Shown here: piece by piece, positions 17,388 through 25,892 of the stretch | Layout of the letters: every line of letters starts with the position of its first letter | How positions within the stretch are numbered: position 1 is the stretch's first letter | NCBI GenBank assembly: GCA_964472395.1 | Contig: CAYYMM010000007.1 | Location: forward strand, 12,534 to 76,533 | Direction: 5' to 3' | From: CALFER01 sp964472395 | GTDB lineage: Bacteria > CSSED10-310 > CALFER01 | Length of the DNA stretch: 64,000 bases | Position numbers and translations under genes: made by a program | Notes under the pieces: model-generated | What the model was told of the DNA's origin: nothing | What the model saw: only the letters and a program-made list of their open reading frames with translations | Database searches by the model: none

Positions 17388-18481
17388 GCAAGCATGATAT
17401 CCAAGTGCTCTCGATGTTTCTCAAGGACATCGGAGACAAGGTCATCCATGAATTGACGGACAGCGCATTCATCGGGAATCTCCCCGGAGGTCTGATCAGG
17501 GATCGCATCCTCGATTATTCTCTCCGGGGAGGCAAACATCTCCGTCCCGGTCTGATGGTCGCAGCCTGTGGTGCGGTTGGCGGTAACCCCGATCCTGTTC
17601 TTCCGATCGCCGTGGCCACGGAAATGTTCCATACATGGACGCTTGTCCACGATGATATCATTGACCGTGACGATCACCGGCGCGGTGGATTGACCATGCA
17701 CGCCAGGATTCTCAAGGATTTCCGAGACTGCGGGGATCTCCCTCCCGGCGTCTCGTGTGAACACCTCTCCCATTCCATGGCACTCCTGATCGGCGACGCC
17801 CAGCATGGGATGGTCGTGGACATGATGGCGCAGGCAGGGCTCACGGGCGGGATCGCTGCAGAACTGGTTCTCCACCTCATCACGTGTCTCGAAGGCAAGG
17901 TCCTGCCGGCACTGCTCACAGGCGAAGTCAGCGATGTGTTGCAAAGTCATGAACCTCTGGATCGGATTTCGATCGATGACATCGAACTGATGCTCAGACG
18001 GAAAACCGGCGCGCTGCTCACATTCGCAGTCTGCGCGGGTGCGATGATCGGCTTGAACACGCACGAACAGACCCACCCCTGGATCAAAGCACTATGCAGT
18101 TATGGCGACAACCTGGGACTGGCCTTCCAGATGCGCGACGACGTTCTCGGTATCATCGGCGACGCGGAAACTCTCGGGAAACCCATCGGTTCGGATTTTC
18201 GCGAAGGCAAACGCACGCTGGCCGTCAAATTCGCGTTCGATCACGCGTCACTGACAGGACGAGCCCGCATCGAAGCGCTGCTGGGTAAGCCGGATATGTC
18301 CGAATCGGAAGTCGATGAAATCCGGAACCTGGTTCTGGAAAACGGCGGTGTGAAACATGTCGAATCTCTGGCCGAACGATTGATCGCGGCCTCTCTGGCC
18401 GCACTCGATGCACTACCGGAATCCAATTCCCGGGACATTCTCAGAATCATCGCGGAATATACGATCTACCGGAAAAAATAA
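17381..18481 (+). CDS. Polyprenyl diphosphate synthase (trans-prenyltransferase)
   Basis: 366 residues. Isoprenyl diphosphate synthases condense isopentenyl diphosphate onto an allylic primer. Visible are LRGGKHLRPGLM, the first Asp-rich motif in TLVHDDIIDRDDHRRG (DDIID), LLIGDAQHGMV, the basic RRKTGALLTFAVCAGA and a second acidic motif in FQMRDDVLGIIGD followed by GKPIGSDFREGKRTL. The second motif is DDVLG rather than DDxxD, as in many short-chain and GGPP-type enzymes. The GTG start overlaps the stop of proteasome-like subunit B (GTGCTGA), so the three genes are probably one operon. The product could feed dxs-derived isoprenoid metabolism or make the polyprenyl carrier for glycosylation; chain length is not readable. 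Confidence 0.86.
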   Translation: MLSKHDIQVLSMFLKDIGDKVIHELTDSAFIGNLPGGLIRDRILDYSLRGGKHLRPGLMVAACGAVGGNPDPVLPIAVATEMFHTWTLVHDDIIDRDDHRRGGLTMHARILKDFRDCGDLPPGVSCEHLSHSMALLIGDAQHGMVVDMMAQAGLTGGIAAELVLHLITCLEGKVLPALLTGEVSDVLQSHEPLDRISIDDIELMLRRKTGALLTFAVCAGAMIGLNTHEQTHPWIKALCSYGDNLGLAFQMRDDVLGIIGDAETLGKPIGSDFREGKRTLAVKFAFDHASLTGRARIEALLGKPDMSESEVDEIRNLVLENGGVKHVESLAERLIAASLAALDALPESNSRDILRIIAEYTIYRKK

Positions 18482-18507
18482 TCTGGTAAGCGCCGGACTG
18501 TGAGTGA

Positions 18508-20235
18508 TCAGACAGGTCGTACAGTCGAGGAGTGCGCGGCATCCATGAGCGATTGTGCATGTCGCAACGCTTCGGGGTCGTCGTCCGATCCAGTCAGCAT
18601 CCGTGCGATTTCGCGAAGCCGCGCATCCGGATCGAGTGCTTCGACTTGAACCTGCGTCGACTCTTCGTGCAGCGTTTTTCGCACGACAATGTGCCGGTCA
18701 GCTGCGACGGCGAGTTGCGGGAGGTGGGTGACGCAGAGAATCTGACGGTCGCGTGCGAGGCGCTTGAGTTGACGGGCCACCGCAACGGCTGTCTGTCCAC
18801 CGATTCCCGAATCCACTTCGTCGAATACGACCGTATCGGCATCGTGCGATGACAGCAGGTGTTGTTTCAGCGCAAGCGTGATCCGACTCAGTTCGCCTCC
18901 TGATGCCACCCGCACGAGGGGTTTGAGCGGAATACCGGGGTTAGCGGAAAGCATGAACTCAAGAGTGTCGGTCCCGAATGGACCAAAGCATGCGGGAATG
19001 CGGAATCCCTCAGGCGGTGATTCCGAACCGCGCACAGGTCCGAACGCAACCTCGAACCGCGATTTCTCCATACCCAGTTCGGTAAGCTCACCTTCGATCC
19101 GGCGGCAGAGTCCGGGAGCCAGACGGCGGCGGGACTCACTAAGTGACCGATCGGCGGATAGATATTCCGCAAAAATATCAGACCATTCGGTCTGAAGCAC
19201 CCGGAGCTGCACATCGAGATCACCCATCGACTGCTGTTCTGTTGCAATCTGACGACGATACTCGATGATTCCGTCGATACTATTCCGGTATCGGCCTTCC
19301 ATGCTCTGGAGAAAATGAAGCCGCTCGTTGACCTCTTCGAGACGCTCCGGAGATACCGAAACGCGATCACGATACCGACGGATGGCATCCGACAGGTCTT
19401 CAATCATCACCGAAAGCGATTCGGCCTGTTCGGTGAGTGCCTGGATTTCCGGATCACGCGTCGATGCCTTCTGGAGCGATCGGATCATCGGACCGGTCCG
19501 CGACGATAGCCCCTCATCCGAGTCACCCAGCGCAAGCTCCGCTTCACGCAATGCCCGGATGATCTCCTCGGCATATCGAAGCCGCTGTTGCTCGGTGATG
19601 AGTTCCTCCTTCTCGCCCTCTTTCAATCCTGCCTGATCGATCTCGTTCATCTGAAACCGGATCAGATCGCTTCTCTGGCGGACGGATTCGAGGTGTTGAA
19701 CGAGATGCTCGATCGATTGAGTAATCTCAGAAAGATGGGAATGAATTCGGGCAATGGATTCGACCGGGCCATCGAGATGAACAGCGTGATCGAACAGGGT
19801 GAGATGATTGCGGGGTTGAAGCAAAGCCTGGTGTTCATGCTGACTGTTGATTTCGATAAGCGGCAGTGTGACCTTCAGAAAATCCTGACGGGATACGGCA
19901 TGATCATTAATCAAGAAACGATTGCGGCCCTTTTTGTTGATTTCACGACGCACTGTCAGGATCTGATCAGAGGCAGGCTCGATGTCCAAACTCTGCAAGG
20001 TCCGGGTGATCTCCATCGGATCGGCCGGTGTGCATTCCGCTTCGATCACGGCGACCAAAGCGCCTTCGCGGATCGTGTTCTGGTCAGCGGATTCTCCGAG
20101 CAGCATGGCGAGAGATTGAACGAGAATCGATTTACCGGAACCGGTTTCGCCGGTGACCGCCGTGAGGCCTTCGTCGAACGGGATGTCGATCGAAGCGATC
20201 AGAGCAACATTTTCGATGTGAAGCATTCGGATCAT
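18508..20235 (-). CDS. recN: DNA repair protein RecN
   Basis: 575 residues, full length for this SMC-like ATPase of double-strand-break repair. Walker A is GETGSGKSILVQ near the N-terminus. Coiled-coil arms occupy about residues 160-380 with a central turn. The C-terminal half has the ABC signature ASGGELSRITLAL and Walker B VVFDEVDSGIGGQTA. It works in the cytoplasm on DNA ends with RecA. It is the last gene of dxs-tlyA-nadK-recN, four bases after nadK, an order conserved in many bacteria. It converges on the polyprenyl synthase gene; no clear terminator separates them. Confidence 0.95.
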   Translation of the reverse strand: MIRMLHIENVALIASIDIPFDEGLTAVTGETGSGKSILVQSLAMLLGESADQNTIREGALVAVIEAECTPADPMEITRTLQSLDIEPASDQILTVRREINKKGRNRFLINDHAVSRQDFLKVTLPLIEINSQHEHQALLQPRNHLTLFDHAVHLDGPVESIARIHSHLSEITQSIEHLVQHLESVRQRSDLIRFQMNEIDQAGLKEGEKEELITEQQRLRYAEEIIRALREAELALGDSDEGLSSRTGPMIRSLQKASTRDPEIQALTEQAESLSVMIEDLSDAIRRYRDRVSVSPERLEEVNERLHFLQSMEGRYRNSIDGIIEYRRQIATEQQSMGDLDVQLRVLQTEWSDIFAEYLSADRSLSESRRRLAPGLCRRIEGELTELGMEKSRFEVAFGPVRGSESPPEGFRIPACFGPFGTDTLEFMLSANPGIPLKPLVRVASGGELSRITLALKQHLLSSHDADTVVFDEVDSGIGGQTAVAVARQLKRLARDRQILCVTHLPQLAVAADRHIVVRKTLHEESTQVQVEALDPDARLREIARMLTGSDDDPEALRHAQSLMDAAHSSTVRPV

Positions 20236-20239
20236 GCCG

Positions 20240-21097
20240 TTACCGCTGCCCCCATTTCAGTTTGTGGCATAGCACTTTATAAAATGAGGTATTGGGATTT
20301 TCGATCAGGGAAATCGATTTGGTCGATCGACGGATTTCGACGCGATCAAGATTTTCGAGCGGGAACCAGAGTTGGCCGTCGAGAGTGAGTGTGACCTCAC
20401 TGTCCTGCGAGAGCAGTTCGAATTCGATGACCTGATCCGCACTCATCACGATCGGCCTGTTTGTAAGCGTATGCGGGCAAATCGGCGTCAGGACGATCGC
20501 ATCGAGCGAGGGACTGATGATCGGGCCTCCGGCTGCGAGAGAGTAGGCGGTGGAACCGGTTGGTGTTGAGACGATCACGCCGTCGCTGAAGAAGGTTGTC
20601 AGTGGCTTGTGGTCGACTTTGGCTGAAATCTGAACGATTCTCGCCAGTGTCGCCTTGTTGATCACAACATCGTTCAGAACTGAATTGCGATGCACGAGCG
20701 TCTCACCCCGGATCTGCGTAGCGTCCAGCATCAGGCGGCGCGAGACGGAGAATTCACCATCCATGATCCGGTTGAGTGAATCGTACATTTCGGTGAGAGT
20801 GAACGCGGACAGGAACCCGAGGCTTCCCATGTTGACGGCCATTACCGGAATATCGAAGCGCTTGAGCGCGCGGGCGACGCGCAACAAGGTCCCGTCCCCG
20901 CCCAAAACGATCACCAGCCCGCAGTCCTCCGGAATCGTTTCGGAAAAGCGAGCAGCACTGCTTTCGCTGATCGACTCGAATGATTCGGCTTCGATCGAGA
21001 CTCGAACGTTACGCGCCGCGAAGTATCGCAACAGGTCACGCCCGACCTCCTGTAAATTCTGCGCATGCGGTTTTCCGAACAGTGCAACGTGTTCCAT
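20240..21097 (-). CDS. nadK: NAD kinase
   Basis: 285 residues. NAD kinase phosphorylates NAD to NADP, using ATP or polyphosphate. The family motifs are clear: LVIVLGGDGTLLRVAR (GGDGT), AVNMGSLGFLSAF, and VSTPTGSTAYSLAAGGPIISP, with the substrate-site Asp in GGDGT. It lies between tlyA and recN in the usual order. Confidence 0.95.
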   Translation of the reverse strand: MEHVALFGKPHAQNLQEVGRDLLRYFAARNVRVSIEAESFESISESSAARFSETIPEDCGLVIVLGGDGTLLRVARALKRFDIPVMAVNMGSLGFLSAFTLTEMYDSLNRIMDGEFSVSRRLMLDATQIRGETLVHRNSVLNDVVINKATLARIVQISAKVDHKPLTTFFSDGVIVSTPTGSTAYSLAAGGPIISPSLDAIVLTPICPHTLTNRPIVMSADQVIEFELLSQDSEVTLTLDGQLWFPLENLDRVEIRRSTKSISLIENPNTSFYKVLCHKLKWGQR

Positions 21098-21108
21098 GTG
21101 TTTCTCCG

Positions 21109-21897
21109 TCAGTCTTCGACGCAGCTGCGTATCCAGGATTCATACCTCTCAGAAGTTGTCGGATCACCCCGATCGAGGTGGAAAAAAAACTCACGGTTGC
21201 CGCTCGGCCCGAGCAGTGGCGATGGAACCATGCTGCGCAGCCGCCAGCCGCTCTCCGAAACATGTGCCGCCATTGACCTCAGAACTTGTTCGTGTACGCG
21301 TCGATCGCGAACGACTCCGCCCGAACCGACAGCCTCGCGGCCAGCCTCGAATTGCGGTTTAATCAATGCAATGATTTCTGCACAATTATCCAACAGCGCG
21401 ACCAGATTGTCAAAAATCAACGTCAAGGAAATGAACGACATGTCCAAAGTGACGACTTGAATCCGATCAGGGATCGACGACGGATCGAGGTGTCTGAGAT
21501 TGACGCGTTCCATCACGACTACGCGGGGATCCTGGCGGAGTTTCCAGTGGAGCTGTCCGTACCCCACATCGATCGCATAAACTTTCCGCACACCTGCTTT
21601 CAACAGGCAATCCGTGAAGCCACCGGTCGAAGCGCCGCAATCGAGTGCCGTTTTCCCCTCAACATCGATCCGGAATGCATCGAGAGCGCCTCTAAGTTTC
21701 AAACCGCCCCGACTGACGAAGGAATCGACCGGCAGGTCGAGAGCGATGTGACCGGAGCGGAGCACAAGCGTTGACGGTTTGGACACAGGTTTTCCGTCGA
21801 TGGTGACCCACCCGTTGCGGATGTACTCCGCCGCCTGAGATCTACTCTCGGTGACGCCGCGGTGGGTGAGTAGAAGATCGGCGCGTATGAAGTCCAT
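21109..21897 (-). CDS. tlyA: TlyA-family rRNA 2'-O-methyltransferase
   Basis: 262 residues. An N-terminal S4 RNA-binding domain (RADLLLTHRGVTESRSQAAEYIRNGWV) precedes an FtsJ/RrmJ-type methyltransferase with TALDCGASTGGFTDCLLKAG and KVYAIDVGYGQL. The catalytic K-D-K-E set appears as Lys near SRGGLKL, VTLDMSFISL and LIKPQFEAGRE. Family members methylate ribose in 16S and 23S rRNA (Cyt-1409/1920 type) and were first annotated as hemolysins. The start MDFIRADLL lies inside the end of dxs, which overlaps it by 56 bases in another frame. Confidence 0.9.
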   Translation of the reverse strand: MDFIRADLLLTHRGVTESRSQAAEYIRNGWVTIDGKPVSKPSTLVLRSGHIALDLPVDSFVSRGGLKLRGALDAFRIDVEGKTALDCGASTGGFTDCLLKAGVRKVYAIDVGYGQLHWKLRQDPRVVVMERVNLRHLDPSSIPDRIQVVTLDMSFISLTLIFDNLVALLDNCAEIIALIKPQFEAGREAVGSGGVVRDRRVHEQVLRSMAAHVSESGWRLRSMVPSPLLGPSGNREFFFHLDRGDPTTSERYESWIRSCVED

Positions 21898-23851
21898 GGG
21901 TCTGCTGAGCGGATTCATCCCGGAACGGCAGGCCCGCAGGATGTCGAGACACGAGCAGACGAATCCTGCGGATGATGTCCTCCCGGCACAATCCCAATTC
22001 CTTGCGTAGTTCCTTCGGAGTTCCCAGACCGACGAACTGATCTGGAATGCCCATGCGGTCGATCTGTTCAAGACTGACGGCATGACCTTCGAGCAATTCG
22101 AGTACCGCACTCCCCATTCCACCGGCCAGTGAACTCTCCTCGATTGTCAGCAGCCGGCCGGTTTTCCGGATGGATTCGAGAATCTTGGCGCTGTCGAGGG
22201 GTTTTATGAAGCGGGCATCGATGACTTCGACATGGATGGCTTCTGCTTCGAGATCCTCGGCAGCCGCCAAGGCTTCGTAGACAAGCGGTCCGACAGCGAC
22301 AATCGTCAGATCGGATCCCGTACGCAGAACTTCGGCTTCCCCGAGCGCGAAAGTCAGCGGATTCATGACAACGGGAACACCCACTCCGGAACCTCGCGGA
22401 TAGCGGATTGCGACCGGCATGTTGAACGTCACGGAACTGAACATCGCTCGGCGGAGTTCATTTTCATCACGCGGCGCGATCACGACGAGGCGCGGCAAGT
22501 GTCTGAGATAAGCCGGATCGAAGATTCCGTGATGTGTCGGCCCGTCTTCTCCGACAACACCGCCTCGGTCTATCGCGAAAACAACCGGTAGATTCTGCAG
22601 ACAGATATCATGGAAAATTTGATCATATGCACGCTGAAGAAATGTTGAGTAAATCGCGACGATCGGCAGCTTTCCCTGACTCGATAAACCGCCTGCAAAC
22701 GTCACCGCGTGCTGTTCAGCGATCCCGACATCATAGAAACGTTTCGGAAATTCACGAGCGAACTGGGTCAGACCGGTTCCGAGAGTCATGGCAGCAGTGA
22801 TTGCGACGATTCGATCATCCGCATGCGCCAGATCGCAGACAGCCTTCCCGAATACCGACGTGTAACTCGGCGGACCCGATTTCTCCTCAAATGCTCCGGT
22901 TTGCACGTTGAACGGCGGAGCGCCATGAAAGCGCTCGGGCTCCGATTCAGCCGGTTTATACCCGAAACCCTTGCGGGTCAGTACGTGAACCAGCAAAGGA
23001 CCGGGTATCGTCCGGATGTTATCGAACAACTCGACCAATCCCTGTAGACGATGTCCATCAAAGGGGCCGAGATACTGGAACCCGAGTTCTTCGAACAGAA
23101 GCCCGGGTTGTATTAAATCCTTGACCGAGCGTTCGATCTTTTGTACGAGTCGAATCAGGTCCGTACCGGCGCGAGGAATTGATTGCAGGAGATTTTTCAC
23201 CATCTTCCGCAATTGTGCTGGCCGCCGGGAAACCATTCGCCGGCTGATATATTCCGCCAGTCCGCCGACATTGGGAGATATCGACCTTTCGTTGTCATTG
23301 AGGATAACGATGAGATTTTCGTTCTTGAGATGTCCGGTTTGATTGAGGGCTTCGAACGCAACTCCCGATGTCATGCTCCCGTCGCCGATGATCGCGACCA
23401 CACGGTTCGACGCACCAGTCGATCGTAATGCTTCGGCCATACCGAGAGCGAAGGAGATGGACGTGCCGCTGTGTCCGGTATCATAGTGGTCGTGAGAACT
23501 TTCGTCCTTCTTTGGGAAACCGGCTGTGCCGCCTTTCTTCCTCAGCCCGTCGATAAACGGATCGAGTCGTCCTGTGAGCAGTTTATGTGTGTATACCTGA
23601 TGGCCGACGTCCCAGACGAATTTGTCATAAGGAGAGTTGAAGGCATAGTGAATCGCGATCGTCAGTTCGACGACACCCAGGTTCGATGCGAGATGACCGC
23701 CATGGCGAGCAACGGCATCAACAATGGCCGAACGGATTTCTGCCGCAAGACTGTCCAAATCACCTAACGGCAGCTTCCGAAGATCGTCCGGTGTTCTGAT
23801 CTGACTCAACAAAGGATATCTCAAAAGAGTATCCGACCGATTATCGTGCAT
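21842..23851 (-). CDS. dxs: 1-deoxy-D-xylulose-5-phosphate synthase
   Basis: 669 residues from the ATG at 23851 (a GTG at 23860 is also in frame). The enzyme joins pyruvate and glyceraldehyde-3-phosphate, the first step of the MEP isoprenoid pathway, with thiamine diphosphate. Seen are SNLGVVELTIAIHYAF, WDVGHQVYTHKLLTGR, the ThDP/Mg motif IGDGSMTSGVAFEALNQ, DRGGVVGEDGPTHHG and TIEESSLAGGMGSA. After the usual end (LCREDIIRRIRLL) the chain runs on for about 35 basic, Ser/His-rich residues that overlap the tlyA start, probably a non-functional tail. It overlaps the rny end by 11 bases. Isoprenoid supply links it to the polyprenyl synthase 3 kb away. Confidence 0.94.
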   Translation of the reverse strand: MHDNRSDTLLRYPLLSQIRTPDDLRKLPLGDLDSLAAEIRSAIVDAVARHGGHLASNLGVVELTIAIHYAFNSPYDKFVWDVGHQVYTHKLLTGRLDPFIDGLRKKGGTAGFPKKDESSHDHYDTGHSGTSISFALGMAEALRSTGASNRVVAIIGDGSMTSGVAFEALNQTGHLKNENLIVILNDNERSISPNVGGLAEYISRRMVSRRPAQLRKMVKNLLQSIPRAGTDLIRLVQKIERSVKDLIQPGLLFEELGFQYLGPFDGHRLQGLVELFDNIRTIPGPLLVHVLTRKGFGYKPAESEPERFHGAPPFNVQTGAFEEKSGPPSYTSVFGKAVCDLAHADDRIVAITAAMTLGTGLTQFAREFPKRFYDVGIAEQHAVTFAGGLSSQGKLPIVAIYSTFLQRAYDQIFHDICLQNLPVVFAIDRGGVVGEDGPTHHGIFDPAYLRHLPRLVVIAPRDENELRRAMFSSVTFNMPVAIRYPRGSGVGVPVVMNPLTFALGEAEVLRTGSDLTIVAVGPLVYEALAAAEDLEAEAIHVEVIDARFIKPLDSAKILESIRKTGRLLTIEESSLAGGMGSAVLELLEGHAVSLEQIDRMGIPDQFVGLGTPKELRKELGLCREDIIRRIRLLVSRHPAGLPFRDESAQQTHGLHTRRSSTHPPRRHRE

Positions 23852-25421
23852 ATTCCACACACCTGGTTTCTCGAATAGCCGTCACACGAATCTCACCGGG
23901 ATACTCTAACTCATGTTCAATGCGCTGGGCAATCTCCCGGGCGAGCAGGGCCATCTCCTGGTCCGAAATATCTTCTGGCTTGAAGATGATTCGGATTTCA
24001 CGGCCGGCTTGAATCGCGAACGATTTTTCGACGCCCTGGAATGATTGGGCGATATCTTCGAGTTTTTCGAGTCGTTTGAGATAGGTTTCAAGGATTTCCC
24101 GTCGAGCGCCTGGGCGTGCAGCTGACAGGGCATCAGCAGCCTGAATGAGAACCGCTTCGACACTGGAAGGGGGTTCATCGCCGTGATGCGATGCCATCGC
24201 GCGCACGACTTCCTTCGATTCGTTGAATTTCTTCGCCAGATCCGCGCCGATGATCGCATGCGATCCCTCGATTTCATGATCCACCGCTTTGCCGATATCG
24301 TGAAGTAAGCCGGCACGTTTCGCAAACTTAACGTTGACACCCAGTTCGGATGCCATCATCCCGGCGATGAATGCCACCTCCTTGGAGTGTTGCAGAACAT
24401 TCTGTCCATAACTCGTGCGATAGCGCAGGCGTCCAAGAAGTTTGACGAGATCCTGATGGAGGCCCTGGACACCGACTTCGAACGCAGCCTGCTCACCGCT
24501 TTCACGTACGGTCTTGTCAACTTCCTTCTGAACTTTTTTAACGATCTCTTCGATCCGCCCGGGATGGATCCGGCCATCTGAAATCAGACGTTTGAGCGAG
24601 ATGGCGGCAACTTCCCTGCGGATCGGGTCGAACCCGGAGAGAATAACGGCTTCAGGAGTATCGTCGATGATCAGATCGATTCCGGTTGCGGCTTCCAGTG
24701 CGCGGATGTTGCGTCCTTCGCGTCCGATGATGCGACCCTTCATTTCGTCACTAGGCAAATCGACCACGCTCACGGTTGCCTCGGCGACATAATCCGAAGC
24801 GATGCGTTGAATCGATGTCGAAATGATTTCACGAGCCTGGGATTCGGCCTTCTCTTCAGCTTCATCGATGATTCGTTTGATGCGATCCGCCGCTTCCTTT
24901 CGGGCTTCGTTTTCCATTCTTTCGACAATAATTTTCTGAGCTTCCTGCATGGACATCCCGGCGATGCGCTGTAAAACTTTATCCTGTTCCGCGATCAACT
25001 CTTTTTTCTTGTCTTCAAGAACCTGGAGATCATCCTCTTTCTGCTGGAGCGTTTTGACACGTTGATTGAAAATGCGCTCTTTTTTATCAAATTCAGAATG
25101 TTTACGATCCAGGTTTTCTTCTCGTTTGAGAAGTCGGTGTTCGAGTCTCTGAAGTTCGTCGCGGCGTTCTTTCGTTTTCGCTTCGAACTCGTTGACTTTG
25201 GCGTAGTATTTTTCTTTGGATTCGACTTCAGCCTGTTTTCGGAGTGTCTGCGCTTGCTCTTCTGCTTTGGCAAGAATTTCGGATGCCTTCGCCTCGGCTT
25301 CCTGCATGCGCTTACGTGCAGCCGATGATGCGATGAACCGTTGCGCGCCAAAACCGACGATTCCGGACAACAGTGCTATCAGCCCGCAGATCAGATAATT
25401 CAGACCAGAAATGGCACTCAC
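23841..25421 (-). CDS. rny: Ribonuclease Y
   Basis: 526 residues. An N-terminal membrane anchor (about 7-29) leads into a long coiled coil (30-200), then a KH RNA-binding domain (KGRIIGREGRNIRALEAATG) and an HD phosphodiesterase domain with LLHDIGKAVDHEIEG, ASHHGDE and LIQAADALSAARPGARRE. RNase Y starts mRNA decay at the inner face of the membrane. The start codon is GTG with a very close GGAGG. It follows zapA and the 6S RNA and is overlapped by dxs. Confidence 0.95.
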   Translation of the reverse strand: MSAISGLNYLICGLIALLSGIVGFGAQRFIASSAARKRMQEAEAKASEILAKAEEQAQTLRKQAEVESKEKYYAKVNEFEAKTKERRDELQRLEHRLLKREENLDRKHSEFDKKERIFNQRVKTLQQKEDDLQVLEDKKKELIAEQDKVLQRIAGMSMQEAQKIIVERMENEARKEAADRIKRIIDEAEEKAESQAREIISTSIQRIASDYVAEATVSVVDLPSDEMKGRIIGREGRNIRALEAATGIDLIIDDTPEAVILSGFDPIRREVAAISLKRLISDGRIHPGRIEEIVKKVQKEVDKTVRESGEQAAFEVGVQGLHQDLVKLLGRLRYRTSYGQNVLQHSKEVAFIAGMMASELGVNVKFAKRAGLLHDIGKAVDHEIEGSHAIIGADLAKKFNESKEVVRAMASHHGDEPPSSVEAVLIQAADALSAARPGARREILETYLKRLEKLEDIAQSFQGVEKSFAIQAGREIRIIFKPEDISDQEMALLAREIAQRIEHELEYPGEIRVTAIRETRCVEYAR

Positions 25422-25481
25422 CTCCCAATATTACCCTGCCGTGCCTACACGCGCAGGGAATCATGGAATCGGAAGGAGGTA

Positions 25482-25892
25482 TCAGTCCGAGGCGAGCGCA
25501 GCGGAGATCGGAAACCTGAGAATAAATCCCTCCCATGAAATGCCGTGTGGTGAGGATGCTTTGAACCTGCTTAGACAGGTGGGAGCCTTGTCCGGCGGGT
25601 CGTTCGTCCCGTTGCCGGGCATGAATCCACCGCAGGAACGCAGACCCCCTTTTTCAAAGTGTTGGCTCAAACAGTTCCACGCCATCACGAACACCACAGG
25701 AGGGACATTCAATATGAACAGAACAACCGATAACTCAAGCGGACATGCCGCCCATAAATGATAATCGAACCGTTGCATCGACGGCAGCAGGCAGACAAGG
25801 CAAGCTGTTGTGATGCAGATCATCCAAAGCGCTGCGATCACTCGAAGTAACTGAAGATTTCCCTTCCGTTCCAAGGTCAAATTGTTCCTCAT
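25482..25892 (-). CDS. Possible small membrane protein overlapping the 6S RNA gene
   Basis: A 136-codon frame begins with an ATG overlapping the zapA stop (ATGA), a sign of translational coupling. Residues 15-37 (LLRVIAALWMICITTACLVC) and 53-75 (ELSVVLFILNVPPVVFVMAW) are strongly hydrophobic. From about residue 62 onward the frame runs through the 6S RNA, and the last 60 residues look like RNA-derived sequence. It may be a real two-helix protein whose mRNA contains the 6S gene, or a chance frame. No homologue is recognised. Confidence 0.3.
   Translation of the reverse strand: MRNNLTLERKGNLQLLRVIAALWMICITTACLVCLLPSMQRFDYHLWAACPLELSVVLFILNVPPVVFVMAWNCLSQHFEKGGLRSCGGFMPGNGTNDPPDKAPTCLSRFKASSPHGISWEGFILRFPISAALASD
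25520..25708 (-). ncRNA. ssrS: 6S RNA
   Basis: About 185 bases fold into the long interrupted rod of 6S RNA, which binds the sigma-70 RNA polymerase holoenzyme and mimics an open promoter. The closing stem pairs TCCCTCC/TGTGGTG on the 5' side (25705 down to 25692) with CACCACA and GGGAGGGA on the 3' side (near 25541-25525). An inner helix pairs TTTGA with TCAAA. The apical part pairs TCCTGCGG with CCGCCGGA and ends in CCCG GCAA CGGG. The text GTGTTCGTGATGGC, TTTGAGCC and CGGCATTTCA resembles conserved parts of known 6S RNAs. Position just downstream of zapA is the classical 6S location. Exact ends are estimates. Confidence 0.78.
25711..25738 (-). promoter_or_regulatory. Promoter candidate of 6S RNA
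   Basis: On the minus strand TTGAGT (25738-25733), 16 bases and CATATT (25716-25711) precede the predicted 5' end of 6S RNA by a few bases. Confidence 0.5.
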
